Below, one piece after another: positions 54,948 to 64,000 of a stretch of 64,000 nucleotides of DNA. The stretch lies in assembly GCA_016702545.1 (NCBI GenBank), contig JADJDT010000029.1, forward strand, positions 1 through 64,000, in the 5' to 3' direction. The stretch comes from Pseudomonadota bacterium. GTDB lineage: Bacteria; Myxococcota_A; Polyangia; GCA-2747355. The notes below the pieces were generated by a model, which was given only the letters and a program-made list of their open reading frames with translations, made no database searches and was not told where the DNA came from. The position numbers and the translations under genes are program-made. Positions within the stretch are counted from its first letter, which is position 1; each line of letters opens with the position of its first letter.

Positions 54948-55381
54948 CGCGGCCCTGTGGCGCTCGCGGCCGCGCCGATTTGGGCCTCGGCCCAGCGCAG
55001 GGCGTCGAGCAGGGCGGCGTACTGGGGATCGGGCGTGTCATCGGCGTTGGTCAGCGGCGCGGACCATTGTTGGAGGGCCGTCTGGCTCGCGGCCAACGCG
55101 CGGCGCGCGGCGTCCAGGTCGATCTGATCGGCCCGCAGCGCGCGCTCGGTGACGACGAGCACACTGTCGAGGGCGCCGACCTTGGCGAAGCCCGGCCCGA
55201 TCGCCAGCGTCGTCTCCTGCGAGCCGCAGCGCCAGGCCAGCACGCCCGAACGCAGGGCGGCGAGCAAGGGCCGGTGGCCCGGCAGCACGCCGAGCTCTCC
55301 CAGGGTGCCTGGCAGGCGGAGCTCGTCGACGGAGGTGTCTGCCAGGGCGCCGCTCGGCGTCACCAGCTCGAGGCGCAGCAT
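54944..55381 (-). CDS. atpC: ATP synthase F1 subunit epsilon
   Basis: A 145-residue epsilon subunit of the central stalk, coupling and inhibiting F1. The N-terminal beta-sandwich is typical (LELVTPSGALADTSVDELRL, PGTLGELGVLPGHRPLLAAL); the C-terminal helical part (about 90-140) is Ala/Gln-rich. Last gene of the operon, three bases after atpD. Its TAG stop lies in the CTAG end of repeat copy C, which may serve as the operon terminator. Confidence 0.93.
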   Translation of the reverse strand: MLRLELVTPSGALADTSVDELRLPGTLGELGVLPGHRPLLAALRSGVLAWRCGSQETTLAIGPGFAKVGALDSVLVVTERALRADQIDLDAARRALAASQTALQQWSAPLTNADDTPDPQYAALLDALRWAEAQIGAAASATGPR

Positions 55382-55384
55382 GGC

Positions 55385-56809
55385 CTAGGCGCCTCCTTCT
55401 TGGCGCAGGCGCTCGGCCTTGGCGCGCGCCTCGGTGATGTCGCCGACGTAGCGGAAGGCGTCGAGGGGGAGGTCGTCGCACTCGCCGTCGACCAGCGCCT
55501 TGAAGCCGCGCACGGTCTCGGCGATCTCGACCAGGCGCCCGGCCTGGCCGGTGAACTGCTCGGCGACGTGGAAGGGCTGCGAGAGGAAGAGCTGGATGCG
55601 CTGGGCGCGACGCACCGCCGTCTTGTCCTCCTCCGAGAGCTCGTCCATCCCGAGGATGGCGATGATGTCCTTCAGATCCTTGTAGCGCTGCAGCACCTGC
55701 TGGACGCGCCGCGCCACCTGGTAGTGCTCCTCGCCGACGATCTCGGGGCTGAGGTTGGTCGAGCTCGAGTCGAGCGGATCGACCGCGGGATAGATCCCCA
55801 TCTCGGAGATCTGACGCGAGAGCACGGTGGTCGCGTCGAGGTGCGCGAAGGTGGTCGCGGCCGCCGGGTCGGTCAGGTCGTCGGCCGGGACGTAGATGGC
55901 CTGGACCGAGGTGATCGAGCCGCGATCGGTGGAGGTGATGCGCTCCTGCAGCGCGCCGAGGTCGGTGGAGAGCGTGGGCTGGTAGCCGACCGCGCTCGGC
56001 ATGCGGCCGAGCAGCGCGGACACCTCGGAGTTGGCCTGCGTGAAACGGAAGATATTGTCGATGAAGAGCATCACGTCCTGCCCCTCTTCGTCGCGGAAGT
56101 ACTCGGCGACGGTGAGCGCGGACAGCCCGACGCGCGCGCGCGCGCCCGGCGGCTCGTTCATCTGGCCGTAGACCAGCGCGATCTTGTCGAGGACGCCGGC
56201 CTCCTTCATGTCACGCCACAGGTCGTTGCCCTCGCGCGTCCGCTCGCCGACACCGGCGAAGACGGAGACGCCGCCGTGCGCCTTGCCGACGTTGTTGATC
56301 AGCTCCATCAGCAGCACGGTCTTGCCGACCCCCGCGCCGCCGAAGAGGCCGACCTTGCCGCCGCGCCGATAGGGACAGAGCAGATCGACGACCTTGATCC
56401 CGGTGTGGAAGGTCTCCACCTTCGTCGACTGGTTGACGAACTTGGGCGGGGCCGCGTGGATCGGCCGGTTCTCCTTGGCGCCCAGCGGGCCGGCCTGATC
56501 GACCGGCTTGCCGATCACGTTGATGATGCGCCCGAGGACCTCGCGCCCGACCGGCACGCGGATCACGTCGCCGGTGTCGGTGACCAGCATGCCGCGGACC
56601 AGCCCCTCGGTGCTGTCCATCGCGATCGTGCGCACGGTGTGCTCGCCGAGGTGCTGGGCCACCTCGAGCACGAGGTTGTTCGGCTGGTCGTCGATCGCCG
56701 GGTTCGACACCGTCAACGCGCCGTAAATCTGGGGCAGGTGGCTGTCGAAGACGACATCGACGACGGCGCCCAAGACCTGACTGATCCGCCCTTGCTTCGT
56801 ACGGTCCAT
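55385..56809 (-). CDS. atpD: ATP synthase F1 subunit beta
   Basis: A 474-residue catalytic beta subunit. Walker A GLFGGAGVGKTVLL, Walker B VMLFIDNIFRFTQAN, the catalytic Glu region GVGERTREGNDL and the C-terminal DELSEE motif (LGMDELSEEDKTAVRRAQRI) are all present. Length and order are normal for F-type synthases, and the frame is intact. It lies between atpG and atpC; about 33 bases separate it from atpG. Confidence 0.98.
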   Translation of the reverse strand: MDRTKQGRISQVLGAVVDVVFDSHLPQIYGALTVSNPAIDDQPNNLVLEVAQHLGEHTVRTIAMDSTEGLVRGMLVTDTGDVIRVPVGREVLGRIINVIGKPVDQAGPLGAKENRPIHAAPPKFVNQSTKVETFHTGIKVVDLLCPYRRGGKVGLFGGAGVGKTVLLMELINNVGKAHGGVSVFAGVGERTREGNDLWRDMKEAGVLDKIALVYGQMNEPPGARARVGLSALTVAEYFRDEEGQDVMLFIDNIFRFTQANSEVSALLGRMPSAVGYQPTLSTDLGALQERITSTDRGSITSVQAIYVPADDLTDPAAATTFAHLDATTVLSRQISEMGIYPAVDPLDSSSTNLSPEIVGEEHYQVARRVQQVLQRYKDLKDIIAILGMDELSEEDKTAVRRAQRIQLFLSQPFHVAEQFTGQAGRLVEIAETVRGFKALVDGECDDLPLDAFRYVGDITEARAKAERLRQEGGA

Positions 56810-56842
56810 GGTTTCTTCGTCCTCTGGGGGCCGCTGGCCGTG

Positions 56843-57709
56843 CTAGCGCAGGGCCTCGGCGCCAGCGATGATCTCCAACAGCTCCTTGGTGATCGACGTC
56901 TGGCGCGCCTTGTTGTACTCGAGCGTCAGCGAGCGGGCCATCTCGGCCGCGTTCGTGGTCGCATTCTCCATCGCGGTCATGCGGGCGCCATGCTCCGAGG
57001 CAATCGCCTCCAGCGCCGCGCGCTGCAGCTCGACGCGGACGTAGATCGGCAGCATCGTCGCCAAGAGCTCGCGCTCGCTCGGCTCGTAGAGGAAGTCGAG
57101 CGGGGCTTCGTCGCCGCCGGTGCGTGCGGCCGGCACTACGGGCAAGAGCTGCTCGACCGCCACCGCTTGGCTCATCGCCGACTTGAACGCGGTGTAGACC
57201 ACGCAGACCCGGTCCACCTGACCGCTGATGAAGTGATCGCTGACGAGGGCGGCCAGCGCCTCGGCCCGGGGGATGGCGCTATTCGTGTCGACCCCCGGCA
57301 GGTAGTCCTCGAGCGCGACCCGCCGATAGCGGTAGTAGTCGCGGCCCTTGCGGCCCACGACCACGAGCTGGGCCGTCTGTCCCGCGGCGCTCAGCTGCTC
57401 GCGGAAGTGCTCCGTGGCGCGGATGATGTTGGTGTTGAAGGCGCCGCACAGCCCCCGGTCGGCGCTCAGCACCACCAGCAGCACGCGCTGCGGCTCGCGA
57501 TCGGCGAGCAGCGGATGCTGGGTGCGCTCCGCGCGCAGTGCCAGCTCGGCGACGATCTCGGCCACCTTGCGCGCGTAGGGGCGCGCGCCGACGATGGCCC
57601 CCTGCGCTCGGCGCAGCTTGGCCGCCGCGACGAGCTTCATCGCTCGCGTGATCTTCTGCGTGCTCTTGACCGAGGCGATGCGGCGGCGGATGTCTTTCAG
57701 CGCGGGCAT
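56843..57709 (-). CDS. atpG: ATP synthase F1 subunit gamma
   Basis: A 288-residue gamma subunit, the rotating shaft. The N-terminal helix PALKDIRRRIASVKSTQKIT followed by RAMKLVAAAKLRRAQ is characteristic, as are LSADRGLCGAFNTNI in the middle and the C-terminal helix ENATTNAAEMARSLTLEYNK with ARQTSITKELLEIIAGAEAL. Nine bases separate it from atpA, so it is co-transcribed. Confidence 0.97.
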   Translation of the reverse strand: MPALKDIRRRIASVKSTQKITRAMKLVAAAKLRRAQGAIVGARPYARKVAEIVAELALRAERTQHPLLADREPQRVLLVVLSADRGLCGAFNTNIIRATEHFREQLSAAGQTAQLVVVGRKGRDYYRYRRVALEDYLPGVDTNSAIPRAEALAALVSDHFISGQVDRVCVVYTAFKSAMSQAVAVEQLLPVVPAARTGGDEAPLDFLYEPSERELLATMLPIYVRVELQRAALEAIASEHGARMTAMENATTNAAEMARSLTLEYNKARQTSITKELLEIIAGAEALR

Positions 57710-57718
57710 GTCAGGTGC

Positions 57719-59269
<1,551 letters not shown>

Positions 59270-59310
59270 TCCTTGGCCGCCGAGTCGGTGGCGGCGCTCG
59301 CGTGGTTTGA

Positions 59311-59859
59311 CTAGACCTTATCCTCGAGCAGAGCCTGGCGTAGCCGCGCTAGCCGCGCGCGCAGGCTGCCGTCGAAGAGCAGCGACCCGACGCGGGTCGA
59401 CAGACCGGCGATCAGCCCCGGATCGACCGCTGTCGTCAGTAGCACGCGCAGGCCCGTGCGCTGCTCCAGCGCGCGCGTGAGCTGATCCTGGGCCTCAGGG
59501 TCGAGGGGCGTAGCGCTGGTGACGTGGGCCCGCACGCGGCCCGCGTAGCGGTCGGCGGCAGCGGTGTAGCTGCGCGCAATGTCGGGTAGCAGGGCGATGC
59601 GGCCGCGGTCGAGCAGCAGCAGCAGACCTTGGCGCAGCGCGGGCAGGAGCTGCAGGCGCTGCGCGAGCTGCTCGATCAGCGCCCGCCGCCGCGGCGCGGC
59701 GTAGCTGGGGTTCGCCAGCGTGTCGAGCAACTCGCGCTGGTCTTGCCAGAGCGCGGCGAGCTGCTGCAGCTGCTCGCCGAGTTCGTCGACGCGCTGCTGG
59801 TCGACGGCCAGCCGCAGCATCGCGTGGGCGTAACGCTGGCTGATGCGGCCGCCGATCAT
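59311..59859 (-). CDS. atpH: ATP synthase F1 subunit delta
   Basis: A 182-residue peripheral-stalk subunit joining F1 to b/b'. ATG 59859 gives the family start GGRISQRYAHAMLRLAVDQQ. The C-terminal block DPGLIAGLSTRVGSLLFDGS followed by LRARLARLRQALL is diagnostic. A longer open frame upstream overlaps atpF and is spurious. The start overlaps the atpF stop as ATGA. Confidence 0.95.
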   Translation of the reverse strand: MIGGRISQRYAHAMLRLAVDQQRVDELGEQLQQLAALWQDQRELLDTLANPSYAAPRRRALIEQLAQRLQLLPALRQGLLLLLDRGRIALLPDIARSYTAAADRYAGRVRAHVTSATPLDPEAQDQLTRALEQRTGLRVLLTTAVDPGLIAGLSTRVGSLLFDGSLRARLARLRQALLEDKV

Positions 59860-60680
59860 GGGCGTGGTCCGCCGCTGGGTTGCCCGAGCTGGGCCAAGCA
59901 CTCCTCCTGCAAACGCTGGCGGTCGTCGGCGGTGACGCTCTGCTGTAGCAGGCGCTCGGCTGCCTCCAGCGCCGCCCCGATCGCGCCGACCTCGAGCTGC
60001 CGCCGGATGCGATCGACCTCCTGCCGTAGGGTCCGCTCGGCGCCGGCGACGATGCGCTGCGCCTCCGCCGCCGCTTGGCTCAGCAGGTGCTCGCGCTCGT
60101 GCTCGGCGTCGCGCGCCGCCGCGGCCAGCAGCTCGGCGACCTCGCCCTCGACGCGCCCGAGCTGCTGCTGGGCCGCAGCCAGCTGTTGCTCGGCCTGGGC
60201 GCGCAGTTGGGAGGCCTCGGCGATCTGCTCCTCGAGCTCGCGCCGGCGCGTGTCGAGGAAGATGCGCAGGGGTCGGCGGCCGAGCCGCACGACGAGCCAC
60301 AGCAGCAGCGCGAAGTTGAGCAGCGCCAGCGCCAGCGGCGGTCCGCTGTGCGCGACGGTGTCCGCGCCGCAGCCGAACCAGTTGATCGGCGCGAGCGTCT
60401 CGGCCGCGCTGTGCGGCGGAGGATGCACGGGCTGGCCGGGGCCAGGGGCGTGCCCAGGCGCGAGGGATTCGGCGCTGGCCGAAGGCGCGGCGCCGCCGAA
60501 GGCGAGGCATGCGCTGGCGAAGACCCCGACCGCGAGCGCCCGGCCGCGAGCGCTGCGGCGCGAGCCGCAGGATCCGCGCTGGGCCTGCTGGGGGAGGGCT
60601 AGGGGCAACGGTCGTATCTTTCTCTGCGGCGCCCACGCGCCGATGGGGTCAGGGGCGACGTCCAAGCACCTTGGCTGCAA
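59856..60680 (-). CDS. atpF: ATP synthase Fo subunit b, with N-terminal export-like extension
   Basis: Peripheral-stalk b subunit. As annotated it has 274 residues, much longer than the usual 160-200. The family part starts with a membrane helix (ALALLNFALLLWLVVRLG, about 115-132), then LRIFLDTRRRELEEQIAEAS and a long Ala/Gln/Glu-rich coiled coil. The first 110 residues include a hydrophobic ALAVGVFASACLAFGGAAP ending in a signal-peptidase-like ASAES site and a Pro/His-rich spacer. Signal-like N-termini on b also occur in other deltaproteobacterial lineages. The true start may be downstream of 60680, which overlaps the preceding gene by 32 bases. Confidence 0.9.
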   Translation of the reverse strand: MQPRCLDVAPDPIGAWAPQRKIRPLPLALPQQAQRGSCGSRRSARGRALAVGVFASACLAFGGAAPSASAESLAPGHAPGPGQPVHPPPHSAAETLAPINWFGCGADTVAHSGPPLALALLNFALLLWLVVRLGRRPLRIFLDTRRRELEEQIAEASQLRAQAEQQLAAAQQQLGRVEGEVAELLAAAARDAEHEREHLLSQAAAEAQRIVAGAERTLRQEVDRIRRQLEVGAIGAALEAAERLLQQSVTADDRQRLQEECLAQLGQPSGGPRP

Positions 60681-61125
60681 TCTCTTCGGCCAGCTGGTCG
60701 GCGCGCGCCCGCAGCGCCAGAGCGGCGGCTGGCGCAGTCTTGGCCAGAACGGCGCGAGCCGCGGTGAGCTGCTCTTCGGCCGCTCGTCGCGCAGCGGCGA
60801 TCTGGCCCTGGGCGCTGGCCTCTGCGCTCAGGCGATGTTTCACGCGCTGGGCGTTGGCTTGCTGGCGCGCCCCGGCCACGCGCTGCGCGTGGGCCTCGGT
60901 GGCCGCAGTAGACGCTTGCGCCAGCTGCTCGGCCTGCGCGCGGGCCCCCCCGACCAACGCTGCCCGCTCGCGGCGCAGGGCTAGGTGGGGCAGGAAGACC
61001 AGCTGGCGCAGCACCAGGAAGACCAAAAGGAACACGGTGAGCTGCAGCAACACGGTCCCGTCGATGTCGATCACCGGCGGCGACGCATGCGCAGCAGCGC
61101 TCAGCAGCGAGAGCAAGATAGGCAC
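60649..61125 (-). CDS. atpF': ATP synthase Fo subunit b'
   Basis: A 158-residue second peripheral-stalk subunit. It has one N-terminal membrane helix (VLLQLTVFLLVFLVLRQLVF, about 24-44) followed by LPHLALRRERAALVGGARA and a coiled coil rich in Ala, Gln and Arg to the end. First gene of the operon, so the order is b'-b-delta-alpha-gamma-beta-epsilon. Subunits a and c (atpB, atpE) are not in the window and must be encoded elsewhere, a known arrangement in several deltaproteobacterial lineages. Confidence 0.92.
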   Translation of the reverse strand: MPILLSLLSAAAHASPPVIDIDGTVLLQLTVFLLVFLVLRQLVFLPHLALRRERAALVGGARAQAEQLAQASTAATEAHAQRVAGARQQANAQRVKHRLSAEASAQGQIAAARRAAEEQLTAARAVLAKTAPAAALALRARADQLAEEIAAKVLGRRP

Positions 61126-61131
61126 GTCCGG

Positions 61132-61162
61132 CCGCCTAACACGGCCCGCCGCGAGCTGTCAA
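61132..61162 (-). promoter_or_regulatory. Candidate promoter of the atp operon
   Basis: On the minus strand TTGACA lies at 61157-61162, with TTAGGC 17 bases downstream as a weak -10. It sits just upstream of the atpF' start at 61125, and the leader would be short. The -35 is good, the -10 poor, so confidence is limited. Confidence 0.35.
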
Positions 61163-61220
61163 ACACCAAGGTAAACATGGAGATGTGTCCCGGAGTCGCG
61201 CGTGCCGCTTGAGCCGGGCG

Positions 61221-63437
61221 CTACTCGGCTCGGCGCAGCGAGATGCTCAGCCGATGTTCCGAGGCGCTCTCCCAACGCACCACGCGGCGCTCGCTCTGAT
61301 ATCCGCGCTGGCGCAGCTCGATCGTGAAGCGATCGGTCAGCGCGAGGTTGGAGAGGGTCAGCGGCGTCGTGCCGCGCAGCACCTGGTTGAGGTAGACCTC
61401 GGCTCCCTGGGGATTCGAGTCGACGATCAGGCGTCCGCTGGCGGCGGTCAACGAGGCGACCAGCCGGTGGCGGCGCTCGCGGGGGCGGAAGGCGGTGCGG
61501 GTGCTCCACGGGTGGTAGCCCTTCAGCGTCAGCGCCACCAGTAAGGGGCGCAGGGGCTGGGCCAGGCCGACGGTCACGGGCGTGGGCTGCCCGAGCGGGC
61601 GCCCATCGATCGCGACGGCGGCACCGGGGGGCACCGACACGATCTCCAGCACGGCATTCGCTGGGAAGGGATCCCAGCGGTCGAAGGCGGCCCAGCCGGC
61701 GGCGAAGGCCCCGGTCGCGAGGGCCAGGCCCAGGAACACGCGCCGCACGGTGTGTCGCGGTCGGACGCGCAGGCTCGGCGGGAGCGGGGCGTCTCCGCTC
61801 GTGAAGTGGCGCTCTGGCGGGCGGCCGGCGCCGAACAACCCGCTGCCGAGTCGGTGCGGGCGCTGGCCGGAGGTGCCCTCGCCGCGATCGCGCGCACCGG
61901 TGGGTCGGCGGGCCTGCTGTCGCAGTGCCTGGTCGAGCGGGTGCAGCGCCGAGGTCCGCGCGGCGCGGGCCGCCACCGAGGGCGGGCGCCCCGTCGGCGG
62001 CCGGCCTGGGCTCGAGAGACCGGGGCGTGCGCCGGCGTCGAGATCAGCGGATGCCAGCGGCCTCGAGGGGTTGCCGGGGGACCTCGTGAGCTGCGCCTCA
62101 GCACCGCGCCGGCTGTCCCCCGTGCTCGGTCGCTCGCTGACCGCTGACGAGCGCCGATGGGGGCCGTCGCCCCACGCGGCCGCGCGTCCACGAGTGGGTC
62201 CCGCGTAGGGGGGGAAGTCGAGCACCTGGTGCAGCGTGGGCGTGGGCCTCTTACCTCGATCCAAGGGCGCCGGGGCCGGCACGGGCGTGACCGCGTCGTC
62301 CTCCGGCGAGGAGGAGATCGCGTCCAACAGGCCGAAGGTCGCGTCGGCCAGGGTGGGGTCGCCCGACATCGGGCCGCCCGCCAAATCACCGGTCAGCGCG
62401 CCATCGTCGAAGAACCCGTGTGGGTCGTCGCCGAGCGTGGCCGTGACATCCTCGGCCCGCGCCGGGCTCAGCTCCGTCGGCGGCCGCGGGGGGCGCGGCG
62501 CCGCGTTGGGGACGCTGCCGATGGTCTTCTGCACGAAGCGCGCGACCCGGTCGGCGGTGAAATCGGGCGCATAGGACGAGAGGAAGGCGGTCAGGCGGCC
62601 CTGGAACTCGAGCGCCGAGCTCCAGCGGTCCTCCGGACGGCGCGCCAGCGCGCGCAGCACGATCTGCTCGAGCGCCGTCGGGAGGTCGGGGCGGAGCTGA
62701 CTGGGCAGAGGCACCTCGGCCTCACGCACCAGCTGCAGCAGCGCCTCGGCGCGCTCCTCGGTGTAGAGCGGGCGGCCGGTCAACACCTCCCAGAGGATCG
62801 CGCCCGCGGCGAAGATGTCGGTGCGGTGGTCGACCCTGCCGCCACGCGCCTGCTCGGGCGCCATGTAGCGGTACTTGCCCTTGATGACGCCGACCTCGGT
62901 CTGGCGCCGGCTGTCGGCCGCCTTGGCGATGCCGAAGTCGACGATCTTCACCTCGCCGGCATACGAGAGCAGCACGTTCTGCGGGCTGATGTCGCGGTGC
63001 ACGATCTGGCGCGGGCGACGCGCCTCGTCCAGCTGGCTGTGCGCGTAGTGCAGGCCGGTGGCGACCTGCTGGCCGATGTAGGTGGCGATGTCGAAGGGCA
63101 CCAGCGCGCGTTGCTCGCCCAGGCGCTGCAAGATACGGAACAGGTCGGCGCCTTCCACGTACTCCATCGCGATGTAGTAGGTGCCCTCGAGCTGGCCGAG
63201 CTCGAAGACCTGGGCGATGTTGGCGTGCGAGAGGCTGACGGCGATCTTCGCCTCCTCGATCAGCATCTGTACGAAGCTTTCGTCGCTGGCGAAATCGGGG
63301 TGGATGACCTTCAGCGCGCAGTACTTCTCGAAACCGGCGACGCCCTCGCTTTTCGCGAGGAAGACCTCCGCCATGCCACCGACGGCGATCCGGCGCACCA
63401 GCTTGTACGGGCCGAATTTATAGTTCGGGGCGAGCAC
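61221..63437 (-). CDS. Ser/Thr protein kinase with membrane helix and C-terminal PEGA domains
   Basis: A 738-residue membrane-spanning kinase. The cytoplasmic kinase domain (about 8-280) has AVGGMAEVFLA, Lys in ALKVIHPD, HRDISPQNVLL (the myxobacterial Ser-Pro form), DFGIAKAAD and GVIKGKYRYMAPEQA. A long Pro/Arg/Asp-rich juxtamembrane region of about 250 residues follows. One helix (VRRVFLGLALATGAFAAGWA, about 555-575) precedes two PEGA repeats (GAAVAIDGRPLGQPTPVTVG; SNPQGAEVYLNQVLRGTTPL). The GTG start at 63437 follows an AT-rich stretch (GATAATGTGAAATAAT). It is transcribed in the direction of the atp operon but separated from it by a promoter-like site. Confidence 0.92.
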   Translation of the reverse strand: MLAPNYKFGPYKLVRRIAVGGMAEVFLAKSEGVAGFEKYCALKVIHPDFASDESFVQMLIEEAKIAVSLSHANIAQVFELGQLEGTYYIAMEYVEGADLFRILQRLGEQRALVPFDIATYIGQQVATGLHYAHSQLDEARRPRQIVHRDISPQNVLLSYAGEVKIVDFGIAKAADSRRQTEVGVIKGKYRYMAPEQARGGRVDHRTDIFAAGAILWEVLTGRPLYTEERAEALLQLVREAEVPLPSQLRPDLPTALEQIVLRALARRPEDRWSSALEFQGRLTAFLSSYAPDFTADRVARFVQKTIGSVPNAAPRPPRPPTELSPARAEDVTATLGDDPHGFFDDGALTGDLAGGPMSGDPTLADATFGLLDAISSSPEDDAVTPVPAPAPLDRGKRPTPTLHQVLDFPPYAGPTRGRAAAWGDGPHRRSSAVSERPSTGDSRRGAEAQLTRSPGNPSRPLASADLDAGARPGLSSPGRPPTGRPPSVAARAARTSALHPLDQALRQQARRPTGARDRGEGTSGQRPHRLGSGLFGAGRPPERHFTSGDAPLPPSLRVRPRHTVRRVFLGLALATGAFAAGWAAFDRWDPFPANAVLEIVSVPPGAAVAIDGRPLGQPTPVTVGLAQPLRPLLVALTLKGYHPWSTRTAFRPRERRHRLVASLTAASGRLIVDSNPQGAEVYLNQVLRGTTPLTLSNLALTDRFTIELRQRGYQSERRVVRWESASEHRLSISLRRAE

Positions 63438-63537
63438 TGCCGTGATTATTTCACATTATCGGCGGGCGTGACGGATCTGCGGTCCGGGAACTCCCGACGT
63501 GGCGACGAGCGCTCCAGGGCCGAGGGGCCTGGGCGGC

Positions 63538-64000
63538 TCAGAACATCGCGACGGCCCCAAGGGAGAGGTCGAAGGTCGTCACCTCAGAGACGCGAAAACG
63601 ACGACCCACGGTGTCGATCAGCGGCTGGAAGCTGGGATTGACCTGGAACGGATCCGATATCTGGATCTCTTGGTTTGGATCGCTCCCACGCCCAACGCTG
63701 GCGAAGGTGATGGCGTGCGACTGCTCATGGCCGAGCGCCAGGCCGAGGCGCAGCTGCGCCCAGCGCGTCACCTGGGCGCGCACGGCGAGCGTTCCCGTCA
63801 CGCCCAGGTGATTCTCGATGCTGGTGATGCCCGGATAAGGCAGGAGGTCCGTATCGGTAGCGCAGTAGGTGCCGTTGTCCCAGGGCGTCAGGCCGCCGGC
63901 GCCCCCCGGCGCCGGATGGCAGGTGCGGGCGAGGCGCGGGCTATTGGCGAAGACCTCCCACATCGGCGAGTAGCCCCGTCCCTCGAAGGTCGCCTGCAGG
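63538..64000 (-). CDS. C-terminal part of probable outer-membrane beta protein
   Basis: A partial gene open at the right edge; at least 154 residues are visible. Alternating segments (LAVRAQVTRWAQLRLGLALG, TTFDLSLGAVAMF) and a C-terminal Phe are typical of outer-membrane beta-barrel proteins. A Cys-containing loop (LARTCHPAPGGAG, YCATDTDLLPYPG) lies between strands. It stops 100 bases upstream of the kinase start on the same strand. The family is not recognised. Confidence 0.65.
   Translation of the reverse strand, partial: LQATFEGRGYSPMWEVFANSPRLARTCHPAPGGAGGLTPWDNGTYCATDTDLLPYPGITSIENHLGVTGTLAVRAQVTRWAQLRLGLALGHEQSHAITFASVGRGSDPNQEIQISDPFQVNPSFQPLIDTVGRRFRVSEVTTFDLSLGAVAMF

Overview
The window is high-GC DNA that looks like a Myxococcota/Polyangia-type (deltaproteobacterial) chromosome. 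The supporting signs are several eukaryote-like Ser/Thr kinases, two of them paired with PEGA domains; an FHA-sigma54 activator; very large lipoproteins built from beta-propeller or choice-of-anchor repeats; an Asn/Ala/Met minirepeat lipoprotein; and an F1Fo ATP synthase operon with both b' and b subunits. No rRNA, tRNA or CRISPR array was seen.

Layout. 0-3.3 kb: a broken AAA ATPase, the end of a partner gene running off the left edge, and an IS1380-family insertion with a frameshifted transposase. 3.4-10.3 kb: a gingipain-like C25 peptidase lipoprotein, a DUF2239 gene behind a clean sigma70 promoter, thiC, and a secreted PPC-like lipoprotein. 10.4-20.2 kb: a 17-repeat choice-of-anchor lipoprotein, an MMPL/RND exporter and rlmJ. 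20.3-25.4 kb: two VapBC-type toxin-antitoxin pairs flanking a TldD/PmbA-like tandem pair. 25.6-31.6 kb: a lipoprotein, gene remnants, a palindromic repeat element, and a two-component system (sigma54 response regulator plus histidine kinase). 31.8-35.7 kb: a sterol-desaturase-family enzyme and a VIT/vWA protein. 35.9-45.1 kb: a signalling region with a kinase-PilZ-Hsp70 fusion, three envelope proteins, an FHA-sigma54 activator, a second copy of the palindromic element, and a PEGA protein coupled to a kinase. 45.2-54.3 kb: AmrS radical SAM enzyme, a giant propeller lipoprotein, a strong RNA-like stem-loop and another lipoprotein. 54.9-61.1 kb: the atp operon. 61.2-64 kb: a third kinase and the C-terminus of a probable outer-membrane protein.

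Many genes, including thiC, are split by apparent single-base indels. Most lie in short G/C runs and restore a sensible protein when one base is added or removed. I read these mainly as consensus errors of the assembly, although real decay (for example of the transposase) is possible. Split genes are annotated as one locus with the shift point stated.

The most unusual items are the kinase-PilZ-Hsp70 fusion; the dispersed palindromic element whose CTAG ends supply the TAG stop codon of every gene abutting it; the long three-part inverted repeat after the propeller gene; and three 23-bp direct repeats at 38.86-38.92 kb.
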